Assembly (NCBI GenBank): GCA_965227945.1
Contig: CBDDGQ010000006.1
Location: 1,488,001-1,552,000, forward strand
Origin: Azorhizobium sp965227945
GTDB lineage: Bacteria; Pseudomonadota; Alphaproteobacteria; Rhizobiales; Xanthobacteraceae
Direction of reading: 5' to 3'
DNA: 64,000 bases
Part shown: piece by piece, positions 9,278 to 18,318 of the stretch
Layout of the letters: each line of letters begins with the position of its first letter
Numbering within the stretch: the stretch's first letter is position 1
Program-made: the position numbers and the translations under genes
Notes under the pieces: model-generated
Told to the model about the DNA's origin: nothing
What the model saw: only the letters and a program-made list of their open reading frames with translations
Database searches by the model: none

Positions 9278-11320
9278 TCATGCCGCCCTCCGCTTGCTGT
9301 CGCCCGCGGGCGGGGCGGCGGGGTCCAGGGCGATGACGTTCAGCACCGTGCGGATGCGCTGCTTGGTGCCGTCCTGGAAGGCGATGGTGGTGTCCACGTC
9401 GATGCTGCGCGCGCCGCGATACATGGCGTCGATGATCTCGCCATAGCGCTCGTTGATCACGCCCCGGCGCACCTTGCGGGTGCGGGTGAGTTCGCCGTCG
9501 TCCGCATCCAGCTCCTTGTAGAGCAGCAGGAATTTGGAGATGCGCTGCTTTTCCGCCAGCGTCCGGTTGACCTGCTCCACCTCGTGGCGGATCAGCTCGG
9601 TGACCTCCGGGCGCGAGGACAGATCGGTGTAGGTGGTGAACGAGATCCGGTTCTTCTCCGCCCATTTGGACAGGATGGGAAAGCGGATGCAGATGATGGC
9701 CGCCAAGCTCTCGCGCCCGTCGCCCAGCACCACCACTTCGGCGATGTAAGGCGAGAACTTCAGCTTGTTCTCGATATATTGCGGCGAGAAGCGATCGCCC
9801 AAGGCGGTGCGGGCCATGTCGCGCACGCGGTCGATCACCACCAGATGGCCGCGTTTGTCGAAATAACCCGCATCCCCGGTGCGCATCCAGCCGCCCTCTT
9901 CGAGCGATTTGGCGGTCTCCTCCGGGTTCTTGTAATAGCCGGAGAAGTGGTTGGGATGGCGGGTGACGATCTCGCCCAGGCCATTGGGATCGGGATCGTC
10001 GATGCGGATATCCACGCCGGAGAAGGGCACGCCCACGGTGTCGAAATCCACGTCATTGCCGGTGTGAAGGGTATAGGCACCGAGCAGTTCGGTCTGGCCA
10101 TAGAGCTGGCGCATGGGCACGCCCAGGGCCAGGAAGAAGCGGAACGTATCCGGCCCCAGCGCCGCCCCGCCAGTGGCGGCGGAGACGAGGTTGGAAAAGC
10201 CCAGCCGGTCGCGCAGGGGACGGAACAGGATGAGGTCCGCCAGCGCCGAGCGGCGCCCGGCGTCCAGGGCTTTCAGGCCCAGCTTCATGCCGACATCGAA
10301 CATGAAGCGCTTGAACACCGAGGCGTCCATCATCCGGGCGCGCACGTCGGCGGCGATCTGCTCCCATACGCGGGGGGCGAACAGCACGAAGGAGGGGCCT
10401 ATCTCGCGCATGTCGGCCATGGAGGTCTCGGGTTCCTCCACGAAATTCACCTTCATGCGCGAGATCAGCGCCTGCCCGAAGGCGTAGATCTGCTCCATGA
10501 TCCAGGGCATCTGCAGCACGGAGACATATTCATCCTGCGGCCTGCGCGGATCGGCGGCCAGATACGCGGTGCAGTGCCGCAGCATGGCGCCGCTGGTGAG
10601 CATGGCGAGCTTGGGGTGCGAGGTGGTGCCCGAGGTGGTGCAGAGGATCGCCACGTCGGTCCCGGTGCCGGCATTCACCAGATCCGCATAAAGGCCGGGG
10701 CCCTGGCGGTGGCGCTCCGCGCCGCGGGCTTCCACGTCGGCCAGCGCGATCAGGCGCGGGTCGTCATATTTGCGGATGCCGCGGGGGTCCGCATAGATGA
10801 TGTGGCGGATGGTGGGAATGAGTTCGGAGAGCTGGAGCAATTTGTCCACCTGCTCCTCGTCCTCGGCGAAGATCACCCGCACTTCGGCATAAGTGATGAG
10901 GTAGGACACCTCGTCCGCCAAGGCGTCGCGATAGATGCCCAGGGACTGTCCGCCCACCGCATGGATGGCGATCTCGCCCATCAGCCATTCCGGCCGGTTG
11001 TCGCCGATGAGGGCGATCACCTCGCCGCGCGCCACCCCCAGGTCCTGGAGACCGAGGGCGATGTTCTGTACCCGCTCGGACACCTGCTTCCAGGTGTAGG
11101 CATTCCAGATGCCCAGATCTTTCTCCCGCAGCCACACCTCGTCGGGATAAGTGGCGGCGTTGAGCGCCAAGAGCTTCGGGAAGGTGTCGTAGACCGCCAC
11201 GTCCGGCAGCGCGGCATTCACCGCCGCGGCGGTGCCACTGCGGGTGATGCCGATGACGGTGGGGGGCGCGGCTGTGGTGGCGATGGTTTCGGTCTGGGAA
11301 GTGCTGGTCATGACGGCCAT
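9278..11320 (-). CDS. Long-chain-type acyl-CoA synthetase (AMP-binding)
   Basis: Acid:CoA ligase of about 680 residues in the long-chain acyl-CoA synthetase group. The core motifs are intact: P-loop ILCTTSGTTSHPKLAML, A5 QLYGQTELLGAYTL, A7 GGWMRTGDAGYFDKRG and A8-like IDRVRDMARTALGDRFSPQYIE. It adenylates a carboxylic acid and transfers it to CoA in the cytoplasm. Its ATG overlaps the livG stop as TGATG (a GTG one codon upstream is possible), so the two are translationally coupled. Between livG and livH, it probably activates the imported acid on entry. Unlike the operon's PaaK-like protein, this one has a full P-loop and is likely the active ligase. Confidence 0.9.
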   Translation of the reverse strand: MAVMTSTSQTETIATTAAPPTVIGITRSGTAAAVNAALPDVAVYDTFPKLLALNAATYPDEVWLREKDLGIWNAYTWKQVSERVQNIALGLQDLGVARGEVIALIGDNRPEWLMGEIAIHAVGGQSLGIYRDALADEVSYLITYAEVRVIFAEDEEQVDKLLQLSELIPTIRHIIYADPRGIRKYDDPRLIALADVEARGAERHRQGPGLYADLVNAGTGTDVAILCTTSGTTSHPKLAMLTSGAMLRHCTAYLAADPRRPQDEYVSVLQMPWIMEQIYAFGQALISRMKVNFVEEPETSMADMREIGPSFVLFAPRVWEQIAADVRARMMDASVFKRFMFDVGMKLGLKALDAGRRSALADLILFRPLRDRLGFSNLVSAATGGAALGPDTFRFFLALGVPMRQLYGQTELLGAYTLHTGNDVDFDTVGVPFSGVDIRIDDPDPNGLGEIVTRHPNHFSGYYKNPEETAKSLEEGGWMRTGDAGYFDKRGHLVVIDRVRDMARTALGDRFSPQYIENKLKFSPYIAEVVVLGDGRESLAAIICIRFPILSKWAEKNRISFTTYTDLSSRPEVTELIRHEVEQVNRTLAEKQRISKFLLLYKELDADDGELTRTRKVRRGVINERYGEIIDAMYRGARSIDVDTTIAFQDGTKQRIRTVLNVIALDPAAPPAGDSKRRAA

Positions 11321-12129
11321 CACGCGGACACGGCTTCGGGGGCCGGCTCGATCTCGGGATCGTCCTCACCGAGATAGGCCTTGCGCACATGGGGATTGGC
11401 CAGCACTTCGGCGGGGGCGCCGTGGGCGATCTTGCGGCCGAAATCCAGCACCATCACCCGGTGCGAAATGTCCATCACCACCCCCATGTCGTGCTCGATC
11501 ATGATGATGGTCATGCCCCACTCCTCGTTGAGGTCGACGATGTAGCGGGCCATGTCCTCCTTCTCTTCGAGATTCATGCCGGCCATGGGCTCGTCGAGGA
11601 GAATCAGCTTCGGCTCCAGCGCCACGGCGCGGGCCAGTTCCACCCGCTTGCGCAGGCCATAGGAGAGGGTGCCGGCGGTGGCCTTGCGCACATGCTGGAT
11701 GTCGAGGAAGTCGATCACATCCTCCACCGCCTTGCGGTGTTCCAGCTCTTCCTTCTGGGCGCCGCCGAACCAATAGAGCGCGCCGGTGAGGAAGTTGTTC
11801 TTCAGCAAATGGTGGCGGCCCACAAGAATGTTGTCCAGCACGCTCATGTGGTGGAACAGCGCCAGATTCTGGAAGGTGCGGCCGATCCCAATGGCGGCGC
11901 GCTTGTTCGGCTTGAGGCGCGTGATGTCGCGGCCTTCGAAGTCGATGCGCCCGTCGCTGGGCGAATAGCGGCCGGAGATGCAGTTGAGCAGCGAGGTCTT
12001 GCCGGCGCCATTGGGGCCGATGATCGAGAACAGTTCGCCCTGTTCCACGGAAAACGCCACGTCGCTCAGGGCCTTGAGGCCGCCAAAGCGCAGCGATACG
12101 TCACGCACGTCCAGTAGCGTGGTGCCCAA
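11320..12129 (-). CDS. livG: LivG, ABC transporter ATPase, TTG start
   Basis: ATPase subunit of the HAAT importer (269 residues): Walker A GPNGAGKTS, the LivG-specific GRTFQNLALFHHMSVLDN, signature LSYGLRKRVELARA, Walker B LILLDEPMAGMNLEE and H-loop TIIMIEHDMGVVM. No ATG fits. The conserved N-terminus LLDVRDVSLRFGG begins right after a TTG preceded by GGGAGGA at about 12133-12139, so I take TTG as the start. First gene of the operon; the 374-bp gap to the divergent tetR contains its promoter and a candidate TetR operator. The weak start codon on the first cistron may limit expression. Confidence 0.93.
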   Translation of the reverse strand: MGTTLLDVRDVSLRFGGLKALSDVAFSVEQGELFSIIGPNGAGKTSLLNCISGRYSPSDGRIDFEGRDITRLKPNKRAAIGIGRTFQNLALFHHMSVLDNILVGRHHLLKNNFLTGALYWFGGAQKEELEHRKAVEDVIDFLDIQHVRKATAGTLSYGLRKRVELARAVALEPKLILLDEPMAGMNLEEKEDMARYIVDLNEEWGMTIIMIEHDMGVVMDISHRVMVLDFGRKIAHGAPAEVLANPHVRKAYLGEDDPEIEPAPEAVSA

Positions 12130-12503
12130 GCCGTCCTCCCGATGTCGAGAGATGTCGCCGGCCTTTTGACCGTGCGCGTCCCTCGTTATATTGCGCCCTA
12201 TGTAGTTTTGGCGTGGGCGCCATCTGTCCGATCATTCAGCCGGACTTGATCTCGGAAACAATCGAACGTTCTTTTTTCGCCGCGGTCAAGCCCCATGGCG
12301 GCACCGGGGCGCGCGTCGCGGAAGCCGACTTGCATCGCCGCGTGCGGGCGATCACTGTAGCCCGGATCGCGGATGCTTTCGCGACGATTCAATCCAACAC
12401 CGAAGGCTCGAACGCGGCAAGCGCGTTCCGCACAAGCCGATTCGGCAGGCCAGTTTGAGGAAGCCGCCCGCCGGCTTTCCGCGTGATCGAGGTCGCAGGC
12501 GCG
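12130..12503. other. Divergent intergenic region livG/tetR
   Basis: 374 bp without a gene. It holds O1 (12256-12271), and an AT-richer stretch near 12180-12210 (TTATATTGCG...) that could supply the livG-side promoter. The tetR-proximal 200 bp shows nothing recognisable. Confidence 0.6.
12256..12271 (+). promoter_or_regulatory. Candidate TetR operator O1 between livG and tetR
   Basis: AAACAATCGAACGTTC followed by a T-run. It matches 13 of 16 positions of the site at 13163-13178 read on the minus strand (AAACGATCGTACGTTT), and both sites have the T-run on the same side. It lies about 127 bp upstream of livG and 232 bp upstream of tetR. A shared site in front of both divergent operons next to a TetR gene is the basis for the call; protein binding is inferred. 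Confidence 0.5.
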
Positions 12504-13139
12504 ATGGCGCGTACCGTGGGATCCAATGGTGTGCGCACGGCCCAGGCCATCCGCCAGGCCGGCGTGAAGCTGATCTACCAGCACGGCTACGAGGCCATGA
12601 GCCTGCGCCAGCTGGCGGCGGAGGTCGGCCTGCAATCGGGATCGCTGTACAAATATTTCGACAACAAGCAGAGCCTGCTGTTCGACATCGTCCGCGATCA
12701 TATGGACGACCTCATGGCCCAGGCCGATGCGGCACTGGCCGGGCTCACCGATCCCATGGCGCGGCTGAAGGCCTATGTGGGCTTCCATCTGCGCTATCAC
12801 ATGACCCGCAAGGCCCACGTCTTCATCGCCAACATGGAGATCCGCAGCCTGGAGGATGAGCACCGCGGCCAGGTGGTGGCCATGCGGCGGCGCTATGAGG
12901 GGCTGCTGGACACCATCCTGCGCGACGGCGCGGCGGCGGGCGCCTTCAAGGTGGTGGATCCGCGCGTCTCCACCTATGCCATCATCTCCATGCTCACCGG
13001 CATCTGCATGTGGTACCGGCCCGACGGGCGCCTGTCGCAGGATGAACTGGTGGCGATCTATACGGATCTGGTCACCGCCGGGGTGGCGGACACCGGACTT
13101 CCGGCAGCGGCCTCCGGCCGGCAGCGGGCGCGGGCGTGA
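12504..13139 (+). CDS. TetR/AcrR-family transcriptional regulator
   Basis: 211 residues. The N-terminal helix-turn-helix reads IYQHGYEAMSLRQLAAEVGL, then QSGSLYKYFDNKQSLLFDI, the TetR recognition helix region. The ligand-binding C-terminal domain contains HVFIANMEIRSLEDEHR and GICMWYRPDGRLS, reminiscent of regulators of acyl-CoA catabolism. ATG at 12504 is preferred over the GTG at 12483 because of a GAGG about 11 nt before it, but both are possible. It lies between the liv/ligase operon and the carboxylase operon, with matching candidate operators before each. I infer it represses both and releases on binding an acyl-CoA. Confidence 0.9.
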   Translation: MARTVGSNGVRTAQAIRQAGVKLIYQHGYEAMSLRQLAAEVGLQSGSLYKYFDNKQSLLFDIVRDHMDDLMAQADAALAGLTDPMARLKAYVGFHLRYHMTRKAHVFIANMEIRSLEDEHRGQVVAMRRRYEGLLDTILRDGAAAGAFKVVDPRVSTYAIISMLTGICMWYRPDGRLSQDELVAIYTDLVTAGVADTGLPAAASGRQRARA

Positions 13140-13162
13140 TTCCCCTTGCGGGGGGGTTAAAA

Positions 13163-13178
13163 AAACGTACGATCGTTT
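13163..13178 (-). promoter_or_regulatory. Candidate TetR operator O2 upstream of the acyl-CoA carboxylase genes
   Basis: AAACGATCGTACGTTT on the minus strand, an imperfect palindrome with perfect 5-bp arms (AAACG/CGTTT). It lies about 125 bp before the carboxyltransferase start and resembles O1 at 12256-12271. Between tetR and the carboxylase genes it is placed to control the latter. Confidence 0.5.
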
Positions 13179-13303
13179 CAAGGTCGGCGATGATCGGCTG
13201 CGGAGAAACCCTGTCCCAAGGCGCCCGGCCCCTGCGCGGCCGGCCATAGGGCGCGTACCTTCCGCACCGGTCCGGACACGGCACACTAGGGCGAGGACGC
13301 TGC

Positions 13304-14911
13304 ATGGCGATCATCGAGGACGCGGTTGACCGCCGCTCGGAGGCATTTCGGCGCAATCGCGATGCGCTCGCCGCCAGTGTGGCGGATCTGCGGGGCCTGG
13401 TGGACCGTATCGCCGAGGGCGGCGGCCCGGTGGCCCGCGAGCGGCACCTCAAGCGCGGCAAGCTGCTGCCGCGCGATCGCATCCGCACCTTGCTGGACAC
13501 CGGCTCGCCGTTCCTGGAGCTGTCGCAACTGGCGGCGACCGGGATGTATGATGACGAGGTGCCAGCCGCCGGCATCATCACCGGCATTGGCCGGGTGTCG
13601 GGCCGCGAGTGCATGATCGTCGCCAATGACGCCACGGTGAAGGGCGGCACCTATTTCCCCATCACCGTGAAGAAGCATCTGCGCGCCCAGGCCATTGCGC
13701 GGGAGAACCATCTGCCCTGCATCTATCTGGTGGATTCGGGCGGCGCCAACCTGCCGAACCAGGACGAAGTCTTTCCCGACCGCGATCATTTCGGCCGCAT
13801 CTTCTTCAATCAGGCCGGCATGTCGGCGGAGGGCATCGCCCAGATCGCGGTGGTCATGGGCTCCTGCACCGCCGGCGGGGCCTATGTGCCGGCCATGGCC
13901 GACCAGTCCATCATGGTGAAGAACCAGGCCACCATCTTCCTCGCCGGCCCGCCTTTGGTGCGCGCCGCCACCGGCGAGGTGGTCACCGCCGAGGAATTGG
14001 GCGGCGCCGATGTCCACACCCGCACCTCGGGGGTCGCCGACCACATGGCCGAGAATGACGCCCACGCGCTGGGCATCGCCCGCACCATCGTCGGCGATCT
14101 CAACCGCCGCAAGGACCACGCCCTGGAGATCCGCCCGCCGCGCCCGCCGCTCTATGATGCGGAAGAGATTTACGGCATCGTCTCTGAAGATCCCAAGAAG
14201 CCGTTCGATGTGCGCCAGATCATCGCCCGCATCGTCGACGGCTCGGAGTTCGACGAGTTCAAGCCGCTTTACGGCACCTCGCTGGTCACGGGCTTTGCCC
14301 ATATCTTCGGCTATCCGGTGGGCATCGTCGCCAACAACGGCATCCTGTTCTCGGAGAGCGCGCTGAAGGGCGCGCATTTCGTGGAATTGTGCTGCCAGCG
14401 CAATATTCCTCTGGTGTTCCTGCAGAACATCACGGGCTTCATGGTGGGCAAGAAATACGAGGCCGGCGGCATCGCCAAGGACGGCGCCAAGCTGGTCACC
14501 GCAGTGTCCTGCGCCAAGGTGCCGAAATTCACCGTGGTGATCGGCAACTCATTTGGCGCCGGCAATTACGGCATGTGCGGACGCGCCTATGATCCGCGCT
14601 TCCTGTGGATGTGGCCCAATGCCCGGATCTCGGTGATGGGCGGCGAGCAGGCGGCCAATGTGCTGGCGCAGGTGAAGCGCGACGGCATCGAGGGCCGCGG
14701 CGGCACCTGGTCGGCGGCGGATGAGGCCGCCTTCAAGGCGCCCATCGAGGCGCAGTATGACGTGCAGGGCCATCCTTATTATTCTTCCGCGCGCTTGTGG
14801 GATGACGGCGTCATCGACCCTGCCGACACCCGCATGGTGCTGGCGCTCGCCATTTCCGCTTCGCTGAACGCCCCCGAGCAGGAGACACGCTTCGGCGTGT
14901 TCCGCATGTGA
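13304..14911 (+). CDS. Acyl-CoA carboxylase carboxyltransferase (beta) subunit, methylcrotonyl-CoA carboxylase type
   Basis: A 535-residue carboxyltransferase, the length of MccB/LiuB proteins. Characteristic stretches: HLKRGKLLPRDRIRTLLDTGSPFLELS, YLVDSGGANLPNQDEVFPDRDHFGRIF, MGSCTAGGAYVPAMADQ, GADVHTRTSGVADH and GAGNYGMCGRAYDPRFLWMWPNARISVMGG. The two crotonase-fold halves transfer carboxyl from carboxybiotin to an acyl-CoA. These motifs match 3-methylcrotonyl-CoA or geranyl-CoA carboxylase better than propionyl-CoA carboxylase. Partner biotin subunit at 15958. No isovaleryl-CoA dehydrogenase or HMG-CoA lyase lies alongside, so leucine catabolism is likely but not shown. Confidence 0.92.
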   Translation: MAIIEDAVDRRSEAFRRNRDALAASVADLRGLVDRIAEGGGPVARERHLKRGKLLPRDRIRTLLDTGSPFLELSQLAATGMYDDEVPAAGIITGIGRVSGRECMIVANDATVKGGTYFPITVKKHLRAQAIARENHLPCIYLVDSGGANLPNQDEVFPDRDHFGRIFFNQAGMSAEGIAQIAVVMGSCTAGGAYVPAMADQSIMVKNQATIFLAGPPLVRAATGEVVTAEELGGADVHTRTSGVADHMAENDAHALGIARTIVGDLNRRKDHALEIRPPRPPLYDAEEIYGIVSEDPKKPFDVRQIIARIVDGSEFDEFKPLYGTSLVTGFAHIFGYPVGIVANNGILFSESALKGAHFVELCCQRNIPLVFLQNITGFMVGKKYEAGGIAKDGAKLVTAVSCAKVPKFTVVIGNSFGAGNYGMCGRAYDPRFLWMWPNARISVMGGEQAANVLAQVKRDGIEGRGGTWSAADEAAFKAPIEAQYDVQGHPYYSSARLWDDGVIDPADTRMVLALAISASLNAPEQETRFGVFRM

Positions 14912-14974
14912 GTGCCGGTGCGCGCGCCGTGCCCGCTCTGCCGGTCGCCGCGCCCTTTCCCCCCCGCGCACCCT

Positions 14975-14999
14975 GCCCCCTCCCCCGCAAGGGGGGAGG
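14975..14999 (+). repeat. Solitary half of the C-rich hairpin repeat
   Basis: Only the hairpin part is present (CCCCCTCCCCC-GCAAG-GGGGGAGG); the GTTTCAC end is missing and no inverted partner follows. It sits in the 273-bp gap between the carboxyltransferase and hydratase genes, inside the presumed operon. Confidence 0.85.
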
Positions 15000-15184
15000 T
15001 GCCTGCGCTGTCCCGGCGCGCGGGCGCCTGGACGAACCGGCGCCGGGGCACTGGCATGGGCGGCCGCTCGGCCCCGTCATCCGCTTTTCATCCCTCAGCG
15101 CGAGCTTGGCCGTGCCCGCCGACCATCCCTCGTCGGGCGCGCCAGAACCGCAGCGGGCGATGCGCCCCGGCCAGGAGCCGTGAC

Positions 15185-15961
15185 ATGAGTGTTTCCGTCA
15201 CCCACGACCAGGGCGTCGCCACGTTCACCCTGAACCGTCCCGAAACCCGCAACGCCTTCGACGATGCGGTGATCGCCGCGCTCACCGCCGCCTACCACGC
15301 CGCGAGCGCCGATCCCACCGTGCGGGCCGTGCTGCTGCAGGCGGAAGGCCCGGTGTTCTGCTCGGGCGCCGATCTCACCTGGATGCGCCGCATGGCGGCC
15401 TATGGCAGCGATGAGAATTTCACCGATGCCATGCATCTCTCGGCGCTGCTGCACATCATCGACACCTGCCCCAAGCCCACTTTGGCGCGAGTGCAGGGCT
15501 CGGCCTTCGCCGGGGCGCTGGGGCTGCTGGCCGCCAGCGACATCGTGGTGGCGGTGCCGGAAGCCCAGTTCGCCATCACCGAAGTGCGCATCGGGCTGAT
15601 CCCGGCGGTGATCAGCCCCTATCTGGTGCGCACCATGGGCGCCCGGCAGGCGCGGCGCTATTTCCTCACCGCCGAGCGCTTTTCCGCCGAGACGGCGCGG
15701 GAGCTGGGGCTGGTGCATCAAGTGGTGCCGGCCGAGGCGCTGGATGCCACCATCGCCGGCCATCTGGAGGCGCTCGCCGCCGCCGGCCCGCAGGCGCTCA
15801 CCGCCGCCAAGCATCTGGTCGCCGCCGTGGACGGTCCCATCACCCCGGCGGTGATGGAGGAGACCGCCCGCCGGATCGCCAATCAGCGCGCCGGCGCCGA
15901 AGGCCAGGAAGGGCTCGCCGCATTCCTGGAAAAACGCAAACCGAACTGGGGTGGGGCATGA
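15185..15961 (+). CDS. Enoyl-CoA hydratase/isomerase (LiuC-like)
   Basis: 258-residue crotonase-fold enzyme: TLNRPETRNAFDDAVIAAL, the oxyanion-hole segment VFCSGADLTWM, and RVQGSAFAGALGLLAASDIVVA followed by ITEVRIGLIPAVISPYLV, where the catalytic glutamate is expected. ATG follows an AGGAG. Lying between a methylcrotonyl-type carboxyltransferase and its biotin subunit, it fits methylglutaconyl-CoA hydratase (LiuC/AtuE order), which hydrates the product of the carboxylase. Its stop overlaps the next start as ATGA. Confidence 0.88.
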   Translation: MSVSVTHDQGVATFTLNRPETRNAFDDAVIAALTAAYHAASADPTVRAVLLQAEGPVFCSGADLTWMRRMAAYGSDENFTDAMHLSALLHIIDTCPKPTLARVQGSAFAGALGLLAASDIVVAVPEAQFAITEVRIGLIPAVISPYLVRTMGARQARRYFLTAERFSAETARELGLVHQVVPAEALDATIAGHLEALAAAGPQALTAAKHLVAAVDGPITPAVMEETARRIANQRAGAEGQEGLAAFLEKRKPNWGGA

Positions 15962-17967
15962 CGCGCGCAATCCGCAAGCTTCTGGTCGCCAACCGGGGCG
16001 AGATCGCGGTGCGGATCATGCGCACCGCAAAGGCGATGGGCATCGCCACCGTGGCCGTGCATTCGGAGGCCGACGCCCATGCGCTGCATGTGGACGTGGC
16101 GGATGAGGCCTATCCCATCGGCCCGGCGCCCGCCCGCGACAGCTATCTGAAGATCGACGCCATCCTGGCCGCCGCCAAGGCCAGTGGCGCGGACGCCATC
16201 CATCCCGGCTACGGCTTCCTGTCGGAAAATGCGGACTTTGCCGAGGCCTGCGCGGCGGCGGGGATCATCTTTGTCGGCCCCCCCGCCTCGGCCATCCGCG
16301 CCATGGGCTCCAAGAGCGCGGCGAAAGCGCTGATGGAGACCGCCGGCGTGCCGCTGGTGCCGGGCTATCACGGAGCCGACCAGGACCCGGCCCTGCTGGC
16401 GCGCGAAGCCGATCGCATCGGTTATCCCGTGCTCATCAAGGCCTCCGCCGGCGGCGGCGGCAAGGGCATGAAGGTGGTCACCACGCCGGATGCCTTTGCC
16501 GAGGCCTTGGGCTCGGCCCAGCGCGAGGCGAAGAGCGCATTCGGCGATGACCGGGTGCTGGTGGAGAAATATCTCACCCGCCCGCGCCATATCGAGGTGC
16601 AGGTGTTTGCCGATACGAAGAGCAACGCGGTCTATCTGCATGAGCGGGACTGTTCCATCCAGCGGCGCCACCAGAAGGTGGTGGAGGAAGCCCCGGCGCC
16701 GGGCCTGACCCCCGAGCGCCGCGCCGCCATGGGCCAGGCCGCGGTCGATGCGGCCAAGGCGGTGGGCTATGTGGGCGCCGGGACGGTGGAGTTCATCGCC
16801 GAGGGCGAGCATTTCTTCTTCATGGAGATGAACACCCGTCTCCAGGTGGAGCATCCGGTCACCGAGGCCATCACCGGGCAGGATCTGGTGGAATGGCAAT
16901 TGCGCGTGGCGCGCGGCGAGCCGCTGCCGCTGGCCCAGGCGGCCATTCCGCTGGTGGGCCATGCCATCGAGGTGCGGCTCTATGCGGAGGATCCGGCCCG
17001 CGAGTTCCTGCCCCAGGTGGGGCGGCTGGATCATCTGCGGCTGCCGTTCGATGTGCCCGGGGTGCGGGTGGATGCGGGCGTGCGGGCCGGGGATACAGTC
17101 TCCATTCATTATGATCCGATGATCGCCAAGATCATCGGCATGGGTGCCGACCGCGCCGAGGCTGTGGGCCGCCTGCAGGCGGCGCTGGCGGCCACCGAAG
17201 TGGTGGGGCTGGCCACCAACCGCGCCTTTCTTCAGGCCATCGCCGGGCATCCGGCCTTTGCCGCCGCCGATCTGGACACCGGCTTCATCGCCCGCTTTTC
17301 CGCCGATCTCCTGCCGCCACCCACGCCGGTGGACGACCGCACGGTGGCGCTCGCCGCCCTCTCCGTGCTGCTGGAGGAGGCCCGCGCCTCCGCCGCCTCG
17401 GCCGATCCCGCGGATGCGTTTTCCCCCTGGGGCCTCGCCCCCGGCTGGCGGCTCAACCGCGCCGCCCATGTGGACCTGACCTTTGCCGACCAGGGCGCCC
17501 GCATCGGCGTGCGCGCGCACTATCGGCCCGGCGGCTTCCGTCTGGATCTGCCCGGCGGGGCGCTGGATGCGGAAGGCGTGGTGGACGCCGCCGGCACCTT
17601 GCTGGCGCGCCTCGACGGGGTACGACTGAAGGCCCGCGTGGTGCGGGCCGGCACCCGGCTCACGGTGTTTGCCGGCGGGGTGGAGCGGGCGGTGGATGTC
17701 GTTGATCCGCGCATTGCCTCCATCGAGGCCACCGGCACCGCCGGCCGGCTGGTGGCGCCCATGCCGGGCACGGTGATCCGCGTGGCGGTGACGCCGGGCC
17801 AAGAGGTGCTGAAGGGCGCCGCTTTGGTGGTGGTGGAAGCCATGAAGATGGAGCACACGGTCGCCGCCCCCCGCGACGGGCGGGTGCAGGCGGTGCATTT
17901 CGCCGTGGGCGATCTGGTGGACGAAGGCGCCGAACTGCTGGTGCTGGAGGAGGCGGTGGAGGCGTAA
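15958..17967 (+). CDS. Biotin-dependent acyl-CoA carboxylase alpha subunit (BC-BCCP)
   Basis: 669 residues. The N-terminal biotin carboxylase domain starts IRKLLVANRGEIAVRIMRTAK, carries the ATP-grasp glycine loop KASAGGGGKGMKVV and the core EMNTRLQVEHPVTE. After a linker of ~200 residues comes the biotin carrier domain, with the biotinylated lysine in VVVEAMKMEHTVAAP. It carboxylates its own biotin from bicarbonate and ATP and hands it to the beta subunit at 13304. It overlaps the hydratase by 4 nt. Length and arrangement match MccA/LiuD. A repeat pair follows the stop. Confidence 0.94.
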   Translation: MTRAIRKLLVANRGEIAVRIMRTAKAMGIATVAVHSEADAHALHVDVADEAYPIGPAPARDSYLKIDAILAAAKASGADAIHPGYGFLSENADFAEACAAAGIIFVGPPASAIRAMGSKSAAKALMETAGVPLVPGYHGADQDPALLAREADRIGYPVLIKASAGGGGKGMKVVTTPDAFAEALGSAQREAKSAFGDDRVLVEKYLTRPRHIEVQVFADTKSNAVYLHERDCSIQRRHQKVVEEAPAPGLTPERRAAMGQAAVDAAKAVGYVGAGTVEFIAEGEHFFFMEMNTRLQVEHPVTEAITGQDLVEWQLRVARGEPLPLAQAAIPLVGHAIEVRLYAEDPAREFLPQVGRLDHLRLPFDVPGVRVDAGVRAGDTVSIHYDPMIAKIIGMGADRAEAVGRLQAALAATEVVGLATNRAFLQAIAGHPAFAAADLDTGFIARFSADLLPPPTPVDDRTVALAALSVLLEEARASAASADPADAFSPWGLAPGWRLNRAAHVDLTFADQGARIGVRAHYRPGGFRLDLPGGALDAEGVVDAAGTLLARLDGVRLKARVVRAGTRLTVFAGGVERAVDVVDPRIASIEATGTAGRLVAPMPGTVIRVAVTPGQEVLKGAALVVVEAMKMEHTVAAPRDGRVQAVHFAVGDLVDEGAELLVLEEAVEA

Positions 17968-18031
17968 GTCGACTCGGGCGCCCATCGTCGCGAAGTGCCT
18001 TGCGCAGGCGTGACCCCTGCCGACGCGGGCA

Positions 18032-18190
18032 CCTCCCCCCTTGCGGGGGAGGGCAGGGAGGGGGGTGAAACGCGCGCCGATGGCGACCGGCCTGATGGAG
18101 GCGCCCGGCTTTTGAGCGGCTGTGAAGGGGAGGCCGTTTCACCCCCCTCCCCAACCCTCCCCAACCCTCCCCCGCAAGGGGGGAGGGGGA
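18032..18190. repeat. C-rich hairpin repeat pair (B then inverted A half)
   Basis: Half B at 18032-18071 (CCTCCCCCCTTGCGGGGGAGG ... GGGGGGTGAAAC) and half A at 18136-18190 (GTTTCACCCCCCTCC ... hairpin). Half A is lengthened by a duplicated 10-mer (CCAACCCTCC twice). The 351-bp gap between the convergent carboxylase and amidotransferase genes (17968-18318) otherwise shows nothing. Confidence 0.9.
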
Positions 18191-18318
18191 GCGGCGCGCA
18201 TGGTCGAAGCTGTGCGCCCCGGTCCGGGGCGCGCGCGATAATGCCGTCTCTCGCTTACGCGGGCGGGGTGCAGCAGCCGCGCATCAGCGCCGAACGGCAT
18301 GAAACCTGAAAGCTGCCC

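Noticed and set aside
13142..13153. CCCC-TTGC-GGGG hairpin after tetR as another repeat copy or terminator
   Set aside because: Only a 4-bp stem, no GTTTCAC or spacer, and no T-run, so neither call is supported.
15883..17985. 700-codon open frame antisense to the biotin carboxylase gene
   Set aside because: No recognisable domain and composition typical of antisense frames in GC-rich DNA; the sense strand is an intact BC-BCCP protein.
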